From NCBI RefSeq assembly GCF_014195445.1, contig NZ_JACIBT010000010.1, positions 1 through 33,315 on the forward strand: a stretch of 33,315 nt of DNA. The letters are read 5' to 3'. This DNA is from Garicola koreensis. Its GTDB lineage: Bacteria; Actinomycetota; Actinomycetes; Actinomycetales; Micrococcaceae. Shown here one piece after another: positions 26,287 through 33,315 of the stretch (its first letter is position 1; every line of letters begins with the position of its first letter). The notes below the pieces were generated by a model. It saw only the letters and a program-made list of their open reading frames with translations, was not told the origin of the DNA and ran no database searches. Made by a program: the position numbers and the translations under genes.

Positions 26287-27579
26287 GTGTCTGATCCTGC
26301 TGCCGCCCTGAGGCCCGTTCTGAGCTCGGAGGGTTATCAGCTGCTCAATTCGCTGCCGGACTATGACGAGGCGACGGCGGCTGAAATGAACATATCGCTG
26401 CGCAAACAGGGGTGGCCGGCCGAGACCGTGGCTGCGGCCCTGACCCAGCTGCGGCTGCGCCGAGATGCTCAGACCAAGTTCGGCAGCTTCGCCTCCAGCA
26501 TGCTGTTCACCGACCACGGCCTCCAGCAGGCCACGCGGCTGCCGGTGGCTGCCCGCCATGCCCAACGTTTCCGCGCAGCCGGACTGCAGCACGTCGCGGA
26601 CCTCGGCTGCGGCCTGGGGGCTGACTCTTTGGCCTTTGCCTCCGCCGGGATGCAGGTGACCGCAGTGGAGGCCGACGAGACCACTGCTGCAGCAGCCACG
26701 ATGAACCTGGTGGCATTCCCCGAAGCCCGCGTCGTACACGACACCGCTGAGGGATTCGCCGCACAGCACCAGCTGCTGGCCTCGACCGCGGTGCCGGACG
26801 GGTGGGGGCTGTGGCTGGATCCGGCACGGCGGCACGCTGCAGCGTCACAGAAGCCCTCACGCATCTGGCACCCGGAGGAGTTCAGCCCTCCGCTGAGCTT
26901 TGCGACAGAGCTGGCGGCGACCGGCATACCGGTGGGGGTGAAGCTCGGCCCGGGCATCCCGCACGAGCTGGTGCCCGCCAACTGCGAGGCGCAGTGGGTG
27001 AGCATCGACGGCGAACTGGTGGAGGTGGTGCTCTGGTTCAACGCGCTGGCCACCGTTGGGGTACGCAGATCAGCCACCGCCCTGAGAAGCTCCACCACCG
27101 ACCCGCTCTCGGCCGCTGCGGTGGATCTGACCTCTGCCGCCGAGTTCGGCGAAGGCCCGGATCCCGAGCCTGCCGGACGCCACGGCCTGCACGGCGTGCT
27201 CTGTGAGCCGGATCCGGCTGTGATTCGTGCCGGGCTGGTCGCTGACCTGGCTGCGCAGCTGCAGGGGTGGATGTTGGATGAGCACATCGCCTACTTCTGC
27301 ACCGAGGAACCGCCTGCCGGTCCGCTGGCCGCTCTGGTCCGCGGCTACCGGGTGCTGGAGACTATGGATTACAGCCCCAAGACGCTGAAACGATGGTGTG
27401 CTGATCACCAGGTGACCAGCGTGGAGATCAAGAAGCGCGGAGTCGACGTCGTTCCCGAGACTCTGCGCAAGCAGATTCTGCCCCAACGACCAGCTGGCCC
27501 CAAACATCACGTGACCCTGGTGCTCACCAGGATCGACGACGAACGGGTGGCCGCCGTCGTCGAGCCGCTGCCTCGATGA
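26287..27579 (+). CDS. Class I SAM-dependent methyltransferase with THUMP-like C-terminal domain
   Basis: 430-residue cytosolic protein. A helical N-terminal part (1-95) precedes a Rossmann methyltransferase core with motif I VADLGCGLGADSLAFA, acidic ribose ligand in VTAVEADETT, and a motif IV LWLDPARRH (DPARR in place of the common NPPY). The last 100 residues, with ETMDYSPKTLKRWCADHQ and SVEIKKRGVDVVPETLRKQ, match the THUMP-like domain paired with this enzyme in actinobacteria. The THUMP link suggests an RNA substrate, but none is established. The GTG start is supported by the leaderless promoter. It converges with the CopC-domain gene, 23 bases away. Confidence 0.88.
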   Translation: MSDPAAALRPVLSSEGYQLLNSLPDYDEATAAEMNISLRKQGWPAETVAAALTQLRLRRDAQTKFGSFASSMLFTDHGLQQATRLPVAARHAQRFRAAGLQHVADLGCGLGADSLAFASAGMQVTAVEADETTAAAATMNLVAFPEARVVHDTAEGFAAQHQLLASTAVPDGWGLWLDPARRHAAASQKPSRIWHPEEFSPPLSFATELAATGIPVGVKLGPGIPHELVPANCEAQWVSIDGELVEVVLWFNALATVGVRRSATALRSSTTDPLSAAAVDLTSAAEFGEGPDPEPAGRHGLHGVLCEPDPAVIRAGLVADLAAQLQGWMLDEHIAYFCTEEPPAGPLAALVRGYRVLETMDYSPKTLKRWCADHQVTSVEIKKRGVDVVPETLRKQILPQRPAGPKHHVTLVLTRIDDERVAAVVEPLPR

Positions 27580-27602
27580 GCCGGTGCCGTGCTGGTTCAG
27601 CC

Positions 27603-28367
27603 CTAGTCGTTCTGGACAGCGTCGCCCTGGGTGACTTTGCGGCGCACCAGCAGCATCGCCACCACCATCAGCACCAATACACCGCCACCGATGCCGAGCA
27701 CCAGTGCGACCGGGAACTGACCTCCGCCCTCATCGTCGGCGGCAGAGTCCGCGCTGGTCTCCTCAGCGCCGTTCTCGTCCGCGCCGGTCTCGTCAGCAGA
27801 GGGCTCCTCGGCAGCTCCGGCGTCTGCGGATTCGTCAGCCCCGGGTTCTTCAGCCCCGGTTGTTGCCGCACCGGTTGTTTCAGCACCGGTTTCTGCGGTG
27901 TCGGGTTCTGCTGTTTGCCCCGTCTGGTCCTCAGTCGGGCTGCTCTCGGCGTCGTCGTCGACCTCGGCGGCGTCGACCTCGAAGCTGAAGTCCAACTCTT
28001 CGCTGTGACCGTCGGAGTAGACCGCGTGATAGAGCACCTCGTACTCCCCGTTGGGCAGGGACTCCGGCAGCTCGGTGCGCATCGTGGGACCGTTGGCCTC
28101 AGTGTCACCTTCCCAATGCTCACCCTCCTCGTCAGTCACCCAGATGGTGTTGGGAATCGATTCGCCGGTGGTGAGTCCCTCACCGGAGAACTCCAGCACG
28201 ATCTCCTCCGGACTCTCGTCGAGAACAGCGTCTGCCTCCGGGGTGGAGCCGATCATGGTGTCATGGGCCCAGGCGGGAGCCGCGGTCATAGCGCCCAGCA
28301 TCAGCACGGCACCTGCCGACAGCGCGGCGGCAGGAAGGCGCACAGGTGCATTGGTCGTTTTTGTCAT
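27603..28367 (-). CDS. CopC-domain protein with C-terminal membrane anchor
   Basis: Extracytoplasmic copper-binding-like protein, 254 residues. Signal peptide ends AWA at 34, leaving His as the first mature residue (HDTMIGSTPEADAVL), the usual N-terminal copper ligand in CopC. The domain continues through IVLEFSGEGL and YHAVYSDGHSEELDFSFEV, with D-G-H as a likely second ligand set. A long Ala/Glu/Asp/Thr-rich, very acidic linker (about 135-220) leads to a single membrane helix (VALVLGIGGGVLVLMVVAMLLV) and a basic tail. ATG 28367 follows GAGGAAAGAGA. It lies 59 bases behind the His-rich membrane protein gene, probably in one operon. A copper role is inferred. Confidence 0.88.
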   Translation of the reverse strand: MTKTTNAPVRLPAAALSAGAVLMLGAMTAAPAWAHDTMIGSTPEADAVLDESPEEIVLEFSGEGLTTGESIPNTIWVTDEEGEHWEGDTEANGPTMRTELPESLPNGEYEVLYHAVYSDGHSEELDFSFEVDAAEVDDDAESSPTEDQTGQTAEPDTAETGAETTGAATTGAEEPGADESADAGAAEEPSADETGADENGAEETSADSAADDEGGGQFPVALVLGIGGGVLVLMVVAMLLVRRKVTQGDAVQND

Positions 28368-28426
28368 GAGTTGTCTCTTTCCTCGAGCAGGAAACCGGGT
28401 CGGTGTGCGCCCGGCAGGTCACGGTG

Positions 28427-29056
28427 TCAGCTCGCGGTCAGAGGTGGGCCGCGCAGGGTGCGGGGTCCTGCGCTGATCCAGACATGCCAGGCAGGCAGCG
28501 GCCGAACCGGCAGAGGCTGCGGTGCGCGCACCGGTACGGCAGGCCCAGAGTCGCACAGCAGCAGCACAGGCCTGATGCTGAGCAGCCCGGTCAGGGCGTG
28601 GAGGATCAGCTCGCCGCGGCGCAGAAGCGTGTAGCTGACCACTGCGGCGACCAGGTGGGATGCCGCCATCGTCGCGTCCGGGGTGACCCCGCCCCCCGCT
28701 GCGGCTGTCTCGGCCACGATGAGGCGGTGTTCGTAGTGGCCGTTGTGATGCCCCCCGACTTCACGCAGGCCGGAGGACCCTGCGCCGCCGCCTGCTGGAA
28801 ACAGTGCGAAGAGCCCATGCAGCAGCCCTTGGGTGAACAGCACTGCCGCAGCCAACCTGGCGCGCGAGAGCTTCACCGCCGACAGTGCCACGCACACCGG
28901 CACACTGATCGCCAGGGTCAGCACCAGCACCACCGGGTGCGGATCGTGGTGCCCGCCGGCCGAGTGGGCCAGTGCCGCCGAGCCCACAGAAAGTGCTGCG
29001 GCCAGCACTCCGCGCACTGTTCGTGCAGCTGCGCTCACCGGCTCGGAGAACCTCAT
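28427..29056 (-). CDS. His-rich membrane protein of unknown function, upstream of the CopC-domain gene
   Basis: 209 residues; I do not recognise a named family with certainty. Four or five hydrophobic segments lie at about 15-31, 41-61, 67-87, 130-145 and 150-166. His residues cluster in the non-membrane parts: H31, H36, H37 and H40 after the first segment, H103, H104, H107 and H110 in a Gly-rich loop (GGHHNGHYEH), plus H80, H134 and H153 at or in helices. The C-terminal tail is Pro/Arg-rich. Clustered His next to a CopC gene suggests metal handling. No ribosome site precedes ATG 29056, but TAGAAT ends six bases before it, so it is probably leaderless. Confidence 0.75.
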   Translation of the reverse strand: MRFSEPVSAAARTVRGVLAAALSVGSAALAHSAGGHHDPHPVVLVLTLAISVPVCVALSAVKLSRARLAAAVLFTQGLLHGLFALFPAGGGAGSSGLREVGGHHNGHYEHRLIVAETAAAGGGVTPDATMAASHLVAAVVSYTLLRRGELILHALTGLLSIRPVLLLCDSGPAVPVRAPQPLPVRPLPAWHVWISAGPRTLRGPPLTAS

Positions 29057-29080
29057 GCCTGAATTCTACAACGTGTAGAA
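29057..29080 (-). promoter_or_regulatory. Leaderless promoter with operator-like palindrome for the His-rich/CopC operon
   Basis: TTCTACA-ACG-TGTAGAA (29064-29080) is a perfect 17-base palindrome. On the minus strand its last part forms TAGAAT (29063-29068), a good -10, six bases before the ATG. A protein bound to the palindrome would block the promoter. TACA...TGTA dyads are typical of the BlaI/MecI/CopY repressor family, which often controls copper genes in this group, but no such gene is in the window. Confidence 0.6.
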
Positions 29081-29200
29081 ACCCCGACAGGTAGACTCAT
29101 TTGCGCCGATCAGCCGCGGGTCACGAACCAGGTGTCTTCTGTGCCGTGCTGTGATGACTCAGAACGTGTGGGCCGACCATAAAGGACTAGGGGGTCACCG

Positions 29201-29701
29201 GTGAGCGCTGCGCAGTGGCTGGGCCTGGTAGGTACGTTCCTCGGCGGTGCCCTGCCCTGGCTGGAGGCCGTCGTGGTGATCCCGGCAGGCATCGTTGCCG
29301 GTCTGCCGACCTTGCCCGTCGTCATCGCCGCGGTGACGGGCAATCTGCTCACCGTGGCGTTGGCTGCGTGGTTCGGCGAACGGATCATGGTGTGGTGGTC
29401 CGGCCGCAGGCAGCGCAGAGAGTGGCAGAAGAACGACGCCGCCACGGCTGAGCATCGAGCCACTAAGCGGGCTCAGCGGCAGCAGCGGATCATACGTGTG
29501 ATGGACCGCGGCGGGATGCCGGCACTGGCACTGTTGGGCCCGCTGATCCTGGGCACCCAGCTGGCCGCTGTCGCTGCAGTGGCCATGGGCATCTCCGCCA
29601 CCCGATCATTTCTGTGGGTCGCCTCCGGCACGGTGCTGTGGTCAGTCCTGGCCGCAGTGGCCACGGTCACCGGCTTCGAGATCCTGGGGATCGGCGGCTG
29701 A
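29201..29701 (+). CDS. Small multidrug export family membrane protein (COG2426-like)
   Basis: 166-residue membrane protein. Two hydrophobic segments at about 6-28 and 35-62, with the family-like GALPWLEAVVVIPAGIVAGLP, then a basic amphipathic loop (GRRQRREWQKN to QRQQRIIRVMDRGG), then two more segments with LALLGPLILGTQLAAVAAVAMG and the C-terminal SGTVLWSVLAAVATVTGFEILG. The name is inherited from the family; export of drugs is not shown for most members. GTG 29201 has AGGGGG upstream. Its TGA is immediately followed by the stop of the convergent GH3 gene, with no base between. Confidence 0.8.
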   Translation: MSAAQWLGLVGTFLGGALPWLEAVVVIPAGIVAGLPTLPVVIAAVTGNLLTVALAAWFGERIMVWWSGRRQRREWQKNDAATAEHRATKRAQRQQRIIRVMDRGGMPALALLGPLILGTQLAAVAAVAMGISATRSFLWVASGTVLWSVLAAVATVTGFEILGIGG

Positions 29702-31465
29702 TCAGCAGGTAGAGTGCCCGATGCTCTGTTCGGCCACCTCGACCGGCAGCCCACCCGCCGGCTCGGCACCGGTGAGCACCTCGATGAGCGCATCGAATGA
29801 TTCCGGCGTGCGGCCGAACAGGGCGATCTTCGTCTCAGCCGTGGAGGCGGCCAATGCTTCGGGACGGTCCAGGGCGACCACCACCTCACCGGAGCCCGGC
29901 GTGGATCCGCCCAGCAGGGTCACCGTGGTCCCCCAGCCGAGCTGGATTCCGGCGCGCTGCGCTGCTGCGGCCAACCGCTGGCGATCCTGCTCGGTGCCTC
30001 CAGCGATCCGGATCGCCTCATCCACCAGCTGCGCCTCGCACTCACCCTGAACCATGGTGATAGCGGATTCGGTGACCAGCCGGGAGGCTTCGGCGCCGTC
30101 GGCCTCAATGCCGTCCAGCTGCTCTTCGAGTTCCTCAGCAGGCTCCACGCCGGGGCCCGCCGCCAACTCCCCGGCGGCCAGGTCCTGCTGCCACAGCGAC
30201 AGCGCCACCACCCGTTCGGCTGCTTCGCTGAGCCGACCTTGCGGCAGCTGGTCAGACTCGGCAGCCTCCACGATCGCCCCGTGTGCCCCGGCAGCACTGG
30301 CAGGCATGAGCAACAGATCGGCCCCGGCGGCCAACGCATCCACCGCCGCCTGATCGCCGCCGTAGCGCTGGGCGATGGCGGCCATGTTCATCGCGTCGGT
30401 GACGATGACGCCGTCGTGCCCCATCTGTCGGATCTCCTGATAGGCCGCTTCAGACAACGACGACGGCACCCCCTCCTCCAGAGCGGGCACCTCGATGTGG
30501 CCCATCATGACCATCGGTGCCCCGGCCTCGGCGGATTCTGCGAACGGCACCCAGTCACGATCACGCAGCTGCTCAATGCTGGCGTCCTGCACCGGCAGCG
30601 TGTAGTGGGAGTCCGCTGTGACCGAGCCGTGCCCGGGGAAGTGTTTGACCGAGCCGGCCAGCCCGCCTTCGGCCAGGCCACGCACACCGGCCTGCGCCAG
30701 CTGCGCCACCAGCTGTGGGTCGCTGCCGAAGGAGCGTGAGCCGATCGTGGGGTCGCGGGCGCCGAGGGTCACATCGGCGCTGGGTGCGAAGCTGATTGTG
30801 AATCCCAGTGCGGCCAGATCTTCGGCCACCCCGCGGTGCCCTGCGCGGGCCAGGTCCTTCCCCTGCTCGGCATCGGCAGCCGCTGCTGCCCCGTAGGCCA
30901 TGGGTGTGGGCCATTCGGTCAGCGGCTCCCCGACCCGGGTCACCAGACCGCCCTCCTGGTCCACGGAAATGAGCGGCGGTGCGGCCCGCTCTTCTGCGTC
31001 GTCTCCGGTTCCCGCTGCGGCGATGGTCCCGAGCTGGGCTCTCAGCGCCTCAGTGTCTACCGATCCGGTGTCTCCGGGGATGTTGTGGCCCATCAGTATG
31101 ACCCCGCCAAGATGAAAGTCGTCGATCAGCTGGGCCGCAGATTCGGCGTCGGTGCCGCTGTACTCGCCGATGATCACCTGCCCGGCCTGCTGCTCCACGC
31201 TCATCTGCGCCACCAGCTCCGCAGCCTCGTCGTCGTGCTGCTCCGAAGGCCCGGACAGTGCGGCCTCATGCTCGGCGAGCAGCTGCTGGATACGCTCCTC
31301 TTCCTCCTGCTGCTGTTCTGACCCGCTCTGTTCTGACTCAGTGGGGCTCTCGGCGCCCTGGCCGGGCGTTTCGGGGGCGCCCTCGTCGTTCTGCTCTGCA
31401 CAGGAGGTCAGCAGCACAAGGGCAGTCAGGGCCGCAGCAGGAAAGGACCTCCGGGGGAACCACAT
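29702..31465 (-). CDS. Glycoside hydrolase family 3 (NagZ-like) lipoprotein
   Basis: Predicted beta-N-acetylhexosaminidase acting on cell-wall fragments at the outer face of the membrane; 587 residues. Lipobox LTSC with Cys 22, then a Glu/Gln/Ser-rich, possibly coiled tether to about residue 80. The GH3 barrel shows ISVDQEGG (167-173), FAPSADV, KHFPGHG (274-280) with the NagZ-type D285-S-H287 acid/base loop, and the nucleophile D357 in IVTDAMNM. Residues after about 470 form a smaller Ala/Glu-rich domain. The KHFPGHG plus DSH pair separates it from beta-glucosidases. Start ATG 31465 fits a leaderless promoter. A role in peptidoglycan turnover is inferred. Confidence 0.9.
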   Translation of the reverse strand: MWFPRRSFPAAALTALVLLTSCAEQNDEGAPETPGQGAESPTESEQSGSEQQQEEEERIQQLLAEHEAALSGPSEQHDDEAAELVAQMSVEQQAGQVIIGEYSGTDAESAAQLIDDFHLGGVILMGHNIPGDTGSVDTEALRAQLGTIAAAGTGDDAEERAAPPLISVDQEGGLVTRVGEPLTEWPTPMAYGAAAAADAEQGKDLARAGHRGVAEDLAALGFTISFAPSADVTLGARDPTIGSRSFGSDPQLVAQLAQAGVRGLAEGGLAGSVKHFPGHGSVTADSHYTLPVQDASIEQLRDRDWVPFAESAEAGAPMVMMGHIEVPALEEGVPSSLSEAAYQEIRQMGHDGVIVTDAMNMAAIAQRYGGDQAAVDALAAGADLLLMPASAAGAHGAIVEAAESDQLPQGRLSEAAERVVALSLWQQDLAAGELAAGPGVEPAEELEEQLDGIEADGAEASRLVTESAITMVQGECEAQLVDEAIRIAGGTEQDRQRLAAAAQRAGIQLGWGTTVTLLGGSTPGSGEVVVALDRPEALAASTAETKIALFGRTPESFDALIEVLTGAEPAGGLPVEVAEQSIGHSTC

Positions 31466-31477
31466 TCACCCAGAATA
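31466..31477 (-). promoter_or_regulatory. Leaderless promoter -10 (TATTCT) of the GH3 gene
   Basis: On the minus strand TATTCT (31472-31477) is followed by six bases and the ATG at 31465, the same spacing as three other genes in this window. GGGTGA in the gap directly touches the start codon, too close to act as a normal ribosome site. Confidence 0.5.
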
Positions 31478-31561
31478 GGAGTTTTTGCCGAGAGTCGCTC
31501 CGAGGCACGTTCCCAGCGTCTAGGACGGTTCAGTCGACCGTTGAGGAAATGGGGGTCATAC

Positions 31562-31798
31562 CTAGCCTTCCATCTCTCTTCGCCGGCGGTGCGACAAGAC
31601 ACTGACGGGGCTCATCACACCGGTCATCAGCATGACAGTGAGCATCAGCAGCGGCATCATCTGCTCCTGCCCGCGATTGATGAGCATGTAGCCGGCCATG
31701 ACCAACGCCGCTATGAGCAGCACACCGCCGACGGCAAGCATGAACCAGAGCAGCGGGGTCATATGCGCGAATCGCTGTGCCCGAACGTGCTGTGCCAT
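31562..31798 (-). CDS. Small two-helix membrane protein of unknown function
   Basis: 78 residues from ATG 31798, chosen because AGGAGGAG lies about five bases upstream; an in-frame start at 31813 is not supported. A short basic N-terminus (AQHVRAQRF) precedes two membrane helices, about 16-34 and 41-62, joined by a tight loop containing NRGQ, and a basic C-terminal tail (SHRRRREMEG). It is Met-rich. I recognise no family. It sits alone between the GH3 gene (96 bases) and the divergent carboxylate-amine ligase gene (191 bases). Confidence 0.65.
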   Translation of the reverse strand: MAQHVRAQRFAHMTPLLWFMLAVGGVLLIAALVMAGYMLINRGQEQMMPLLMLTVMLMTGVMSPVSVLSHRRRREMEG

Positions 31799-31989
31799 TT
31801 CACTCCTCCTCATTCCACCGTCGCAGTGCGTGATTGGCCCGTCAATGGGGCGTCGACGCCGGATCGCGCGTGCCGAACTTCGCGCTGCTGGTTTCAGCGG
31901 AGCCGATAATCTGGTTCCACCTGCAGCGTTAGTCTGGTGGGGCAGTAGTGTAAGCCGGTCACCGGAACCATCTTCCTGAGGAGAAGCTC

Positions 31990-33141
31990 ATGGGCCTGTC
32001 GTTTGCCGAATCTGGGCGCTCCACCCTCGGGATGGAGTGGGAACTGGCCTTGGTGGACCGGCAGACCGGAGACCTTCGCAGCGTGGCCGAACACATCCTG
32101 GAGGCCTCCCGCGCCGACGTGCCCGGCCTCGGCGACGACGACGAACACCCGTACGTGAAGCAGGAGCTGCTGCTGAACACCATTGAACTGATCACCGACG
32201 TCTGCCATTCGGTGGATGAGGGCGTCGCCCAGCTGCGGCAGACCGCGCAGAAGGTGATGAAGCACTGCGATCCCCTGGACGTGGACCTCTACAGCCAAGG
32301 CAGCCATCCCTTCTCGCCGCCGACCACCCAGCCCGTCACTGACAAGGAACGCTACAACGAGCTGATCCGCCGCACCCAGTGGTGGGGCCGGCAGATGGTG
32401 ATCTACGGGGTCCACGTCCACGTGGGGCTGGATGACATCAGGTTCGCGATGCCTGCGGTCAACGCGCTGTGCAACTACAACGCACATTTTCTGGCCCTAT
32501 CGTGCTCCTCCCCGTTCTGGTCCGGCGAGGACACCGGCTACGCCTCCAACCGATCCCTGATGTTCCAGCAGCTGCCCACCGCCGGGCAGTCCTACCAGTT
32601 CGACCAGTGGTCCGGCTTCGAGCGGGCTGTCGCCGACTTGGAGCACACCGGGGTCATCAGCGACGTCACGGAGGTCCGCTGGGATGTGCGGGCGGTGCCG
32701 CGGCTGGGCACCGTGGAGATGCGCATCTGTGACGGCGTGGCCACCCTGGAGGAGTTCGGTGCGATCGCCGCGTTCACCCAGTGCCTGGTCCATGACACGG
32801 TGAAGCACCTGGAGGCTGGCGGGACGGTGACCTCCATGCCGCCGTGGTACATCAAGGAGAATAAGTGGCGCGCCGCCCGCTATGGGATGGATGCGATCAT
32901 CATCCGCAACTCCGCCGGTGACGAGGAGCTGGTCACCGAGTCGCTGACCCGCGAGCTTCAGCGGTTGGAGCCGGTGGCCGAAGAGCTCGGGTGCGCATCC
33001 GAGCTGCGCTATCTGGAACAGATGATTGCCTCCGGCGCCGGGTATCAGCGGCAGACGCAGGTGGCGGAAGCCCACGACGGCGACCTGCGCCAAGTGGTGC
33101 TGGACTCCGCCGCCAGGACCCGGGCGAGCATCTTCGGGTGA
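31990..33141 (+). CDS. Carboxylate-amine ligase, glutamate-cysteine ligase family 2 (YbdK-like)
   Basis: ATP-dependent ligase of the GCS2 group, which joins glutamate to an amine such as cysteine; 383 residues. Recognisable parts are the N-terminal STLGMEWELALVD with E16 and E18, YVKQELLLNTIELIT, the HVHVG motif (H142, H144), and RWDVRAVPRLGTVEMRICDG. The length is that of YbdK-type enzymes. The ATG at 31990 follows GAGGAG with six bases between. Most actinobacteria use mycothiol, so the true product could be gamma-glutamylcysteine or a different gamma-glutamyl amide; this cannot be told from sequence. It is monocistronic with a hairpin just behind the stop. Confidence 0.9.
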   Translation: MGLSFAESGRSTLGMEWELALVDRQTGDLRSVAEHILEASRADVPGLGDDDEHPYVKQELLLNTIELITDVCHSVDEGVAQLRQTAQKVMKHCDPLDVDLYSQGSHPFSPPTTQPVTDKERYNELIRRTQWWGRQMVIYGVHVHVGLDDIRFAMPAVNALCNYNAHFLALSCSSPFWSGEDTGYASNRSLMFQQLPTAGQSYQFDQWSGFERAVADLEHTGVISDVTEVRWDVRAVPRLGTVEMRICDGVATLEEFGAIAAFTQCLVHDTVKHLEAGGTVTSMPPWYIKENKWRAARYGMDAIIIRNSAGDEELVTESLTRELQRLEPVAEELGCASELRYLEQMIASGAGYQRQTQVAEAHDGDLRQVVLDSAARTRASIFG

Positions 33142-33173
33142 GCCCTGAGGGCCCTTCCAGGGCCTCCCGGCTC
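33140..33173 (+). terminator. Hairpin at the end of the carboxylate-amine ligase gene
   Basis: Starting inside the stop codon, an outer stem GAGCC (33140-33144)/GGCTC (33169-33173) encloses an inner AGGGCCC/GGGCCT stem with one bulged G and a short loop. No T-tract follows, as is common in high-GC actinobacteria. Position and stability suggest a transcription end. Confidence 0.45.
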
Positions 33174-33315
33174 GCAGCGGGCTCTCGCAGCCCTCCCAGC
33201 ACAATCCTCCCAGCGTTATGAAGGAACTGCGTCTCCTCAGGCTGTGATATCTGAATAACTCTGGGAGATCTGGGAAGCGCTGTGCGGAGTCGTCGGCGGA
33301 GCAGGCCCTACGGCG
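33174..33315. other. Terminal intergenic stretch; no gene seen
   Basis: No convincing coding frame is present to the end of the window. It holds two copies of CCTCCCAGC (33192-33200 and 33206-33214) and, about 50 bases on, TGGGA at 33262-33266 and 33271-33275, the first within CTGGGAG, which is the inverse of CTCCCAG. Confidence 0.4.

Noticed and set aside
33262..33275. MraZ-type TGGGA repeats
   Set aside because: Only two copies with a nine-base period are present, the usual three repeats are missing, and no division cluster gene is in view.

Overview
The window is high-GC DNA with dense, mostly overlapping genes and strong G/C third-position bias. The gene set (separate acyl-CoA carboxylase alpha, beta and epsilon subunits beside birA and maf, GatCAB, an Rv1264-like adenylate cyclase, SigA-like TANNNT boxes just before start codons) points to an actinobacterium of the order Micrococcales, probably Micrococcaceae. 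A genus such as Nesterenkonia is only a guess. No rRNA, tRNA, CRISPR array, insertion sequence or prophage gene was seen. This is ordinary chromosome, not an island.

Layout. 1-2343 (minus): a secreted M23 peptidase-like protein with five SH3b repeats and Ser/Asp-rich linkers, cut by the window edge and carrying an apparent frameshift near 156-159. 2662-4314 (minus): alanine/glycine:cation symporter. 4562-7892 (minus): gatC-gatA-gatB with stop/start overlaps. 7973-10998 (minus): PP2C phosphatase, adenylate cyclase and PH-domain membrane protein. 11053-17571: acyl-CoA carboxylase locus, with birA and a short-chain dehydrogenase on minus, and divergent accD-accE-maf-accA on plus. A long perfect hairpin lies between maf and accA. 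17654-18796 (plus): PQQ-type sugar dehydrogenase lipoprotein, overlapping a convergent VTT membrane protein. 19592-20353 (plus): M50-type metallopeptidase. 20442-21884 (minus): MHS-family MFS transporter. 22039-26110 (minus): a complete siderophore ABC importer resembling YclNOPQ, with a DtxR/IdeR-like box upstream. 26287-27579 (plus): methyltransferase with THUMP-like C-terminus. 27603-29056 (minus): CopC-domain protein and a His-rich membrane protein under a promoter whose -10 is covered by a perfect dyad. 29201-29701 (plus): small multidrug export family protein. 29702-31465 (minus): GH3/NagZ-like lipoprotein. 31562-31798 (minus): small membrane protein. 31990-33141 (plus): GCS2-type carboxylate-amine ligase.

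How the genes may work together. BirA would biotinylate the BCCP domain of the alpha subunit, which partners AccD and AccE to make malonyl- or methylmalonyl-CoA. The adenylate cyclase suggests cAMP signalling, and two CRP/GlxR-like motifs lie upstream of the symporter and in the siderophore/methyltransferase intergenic region. Several genes look leaderless, with TANNNT exactly six bases before the start codon. I found no clearly new multi-gene defence or biosynthetic system. The points most worth a second look are the CopC/His-rich operon with its dyad, the maf-accA hairpin, the frameshift with its 15-bp repeat array, and the compact iron/cAMP control region at 26136-26219.
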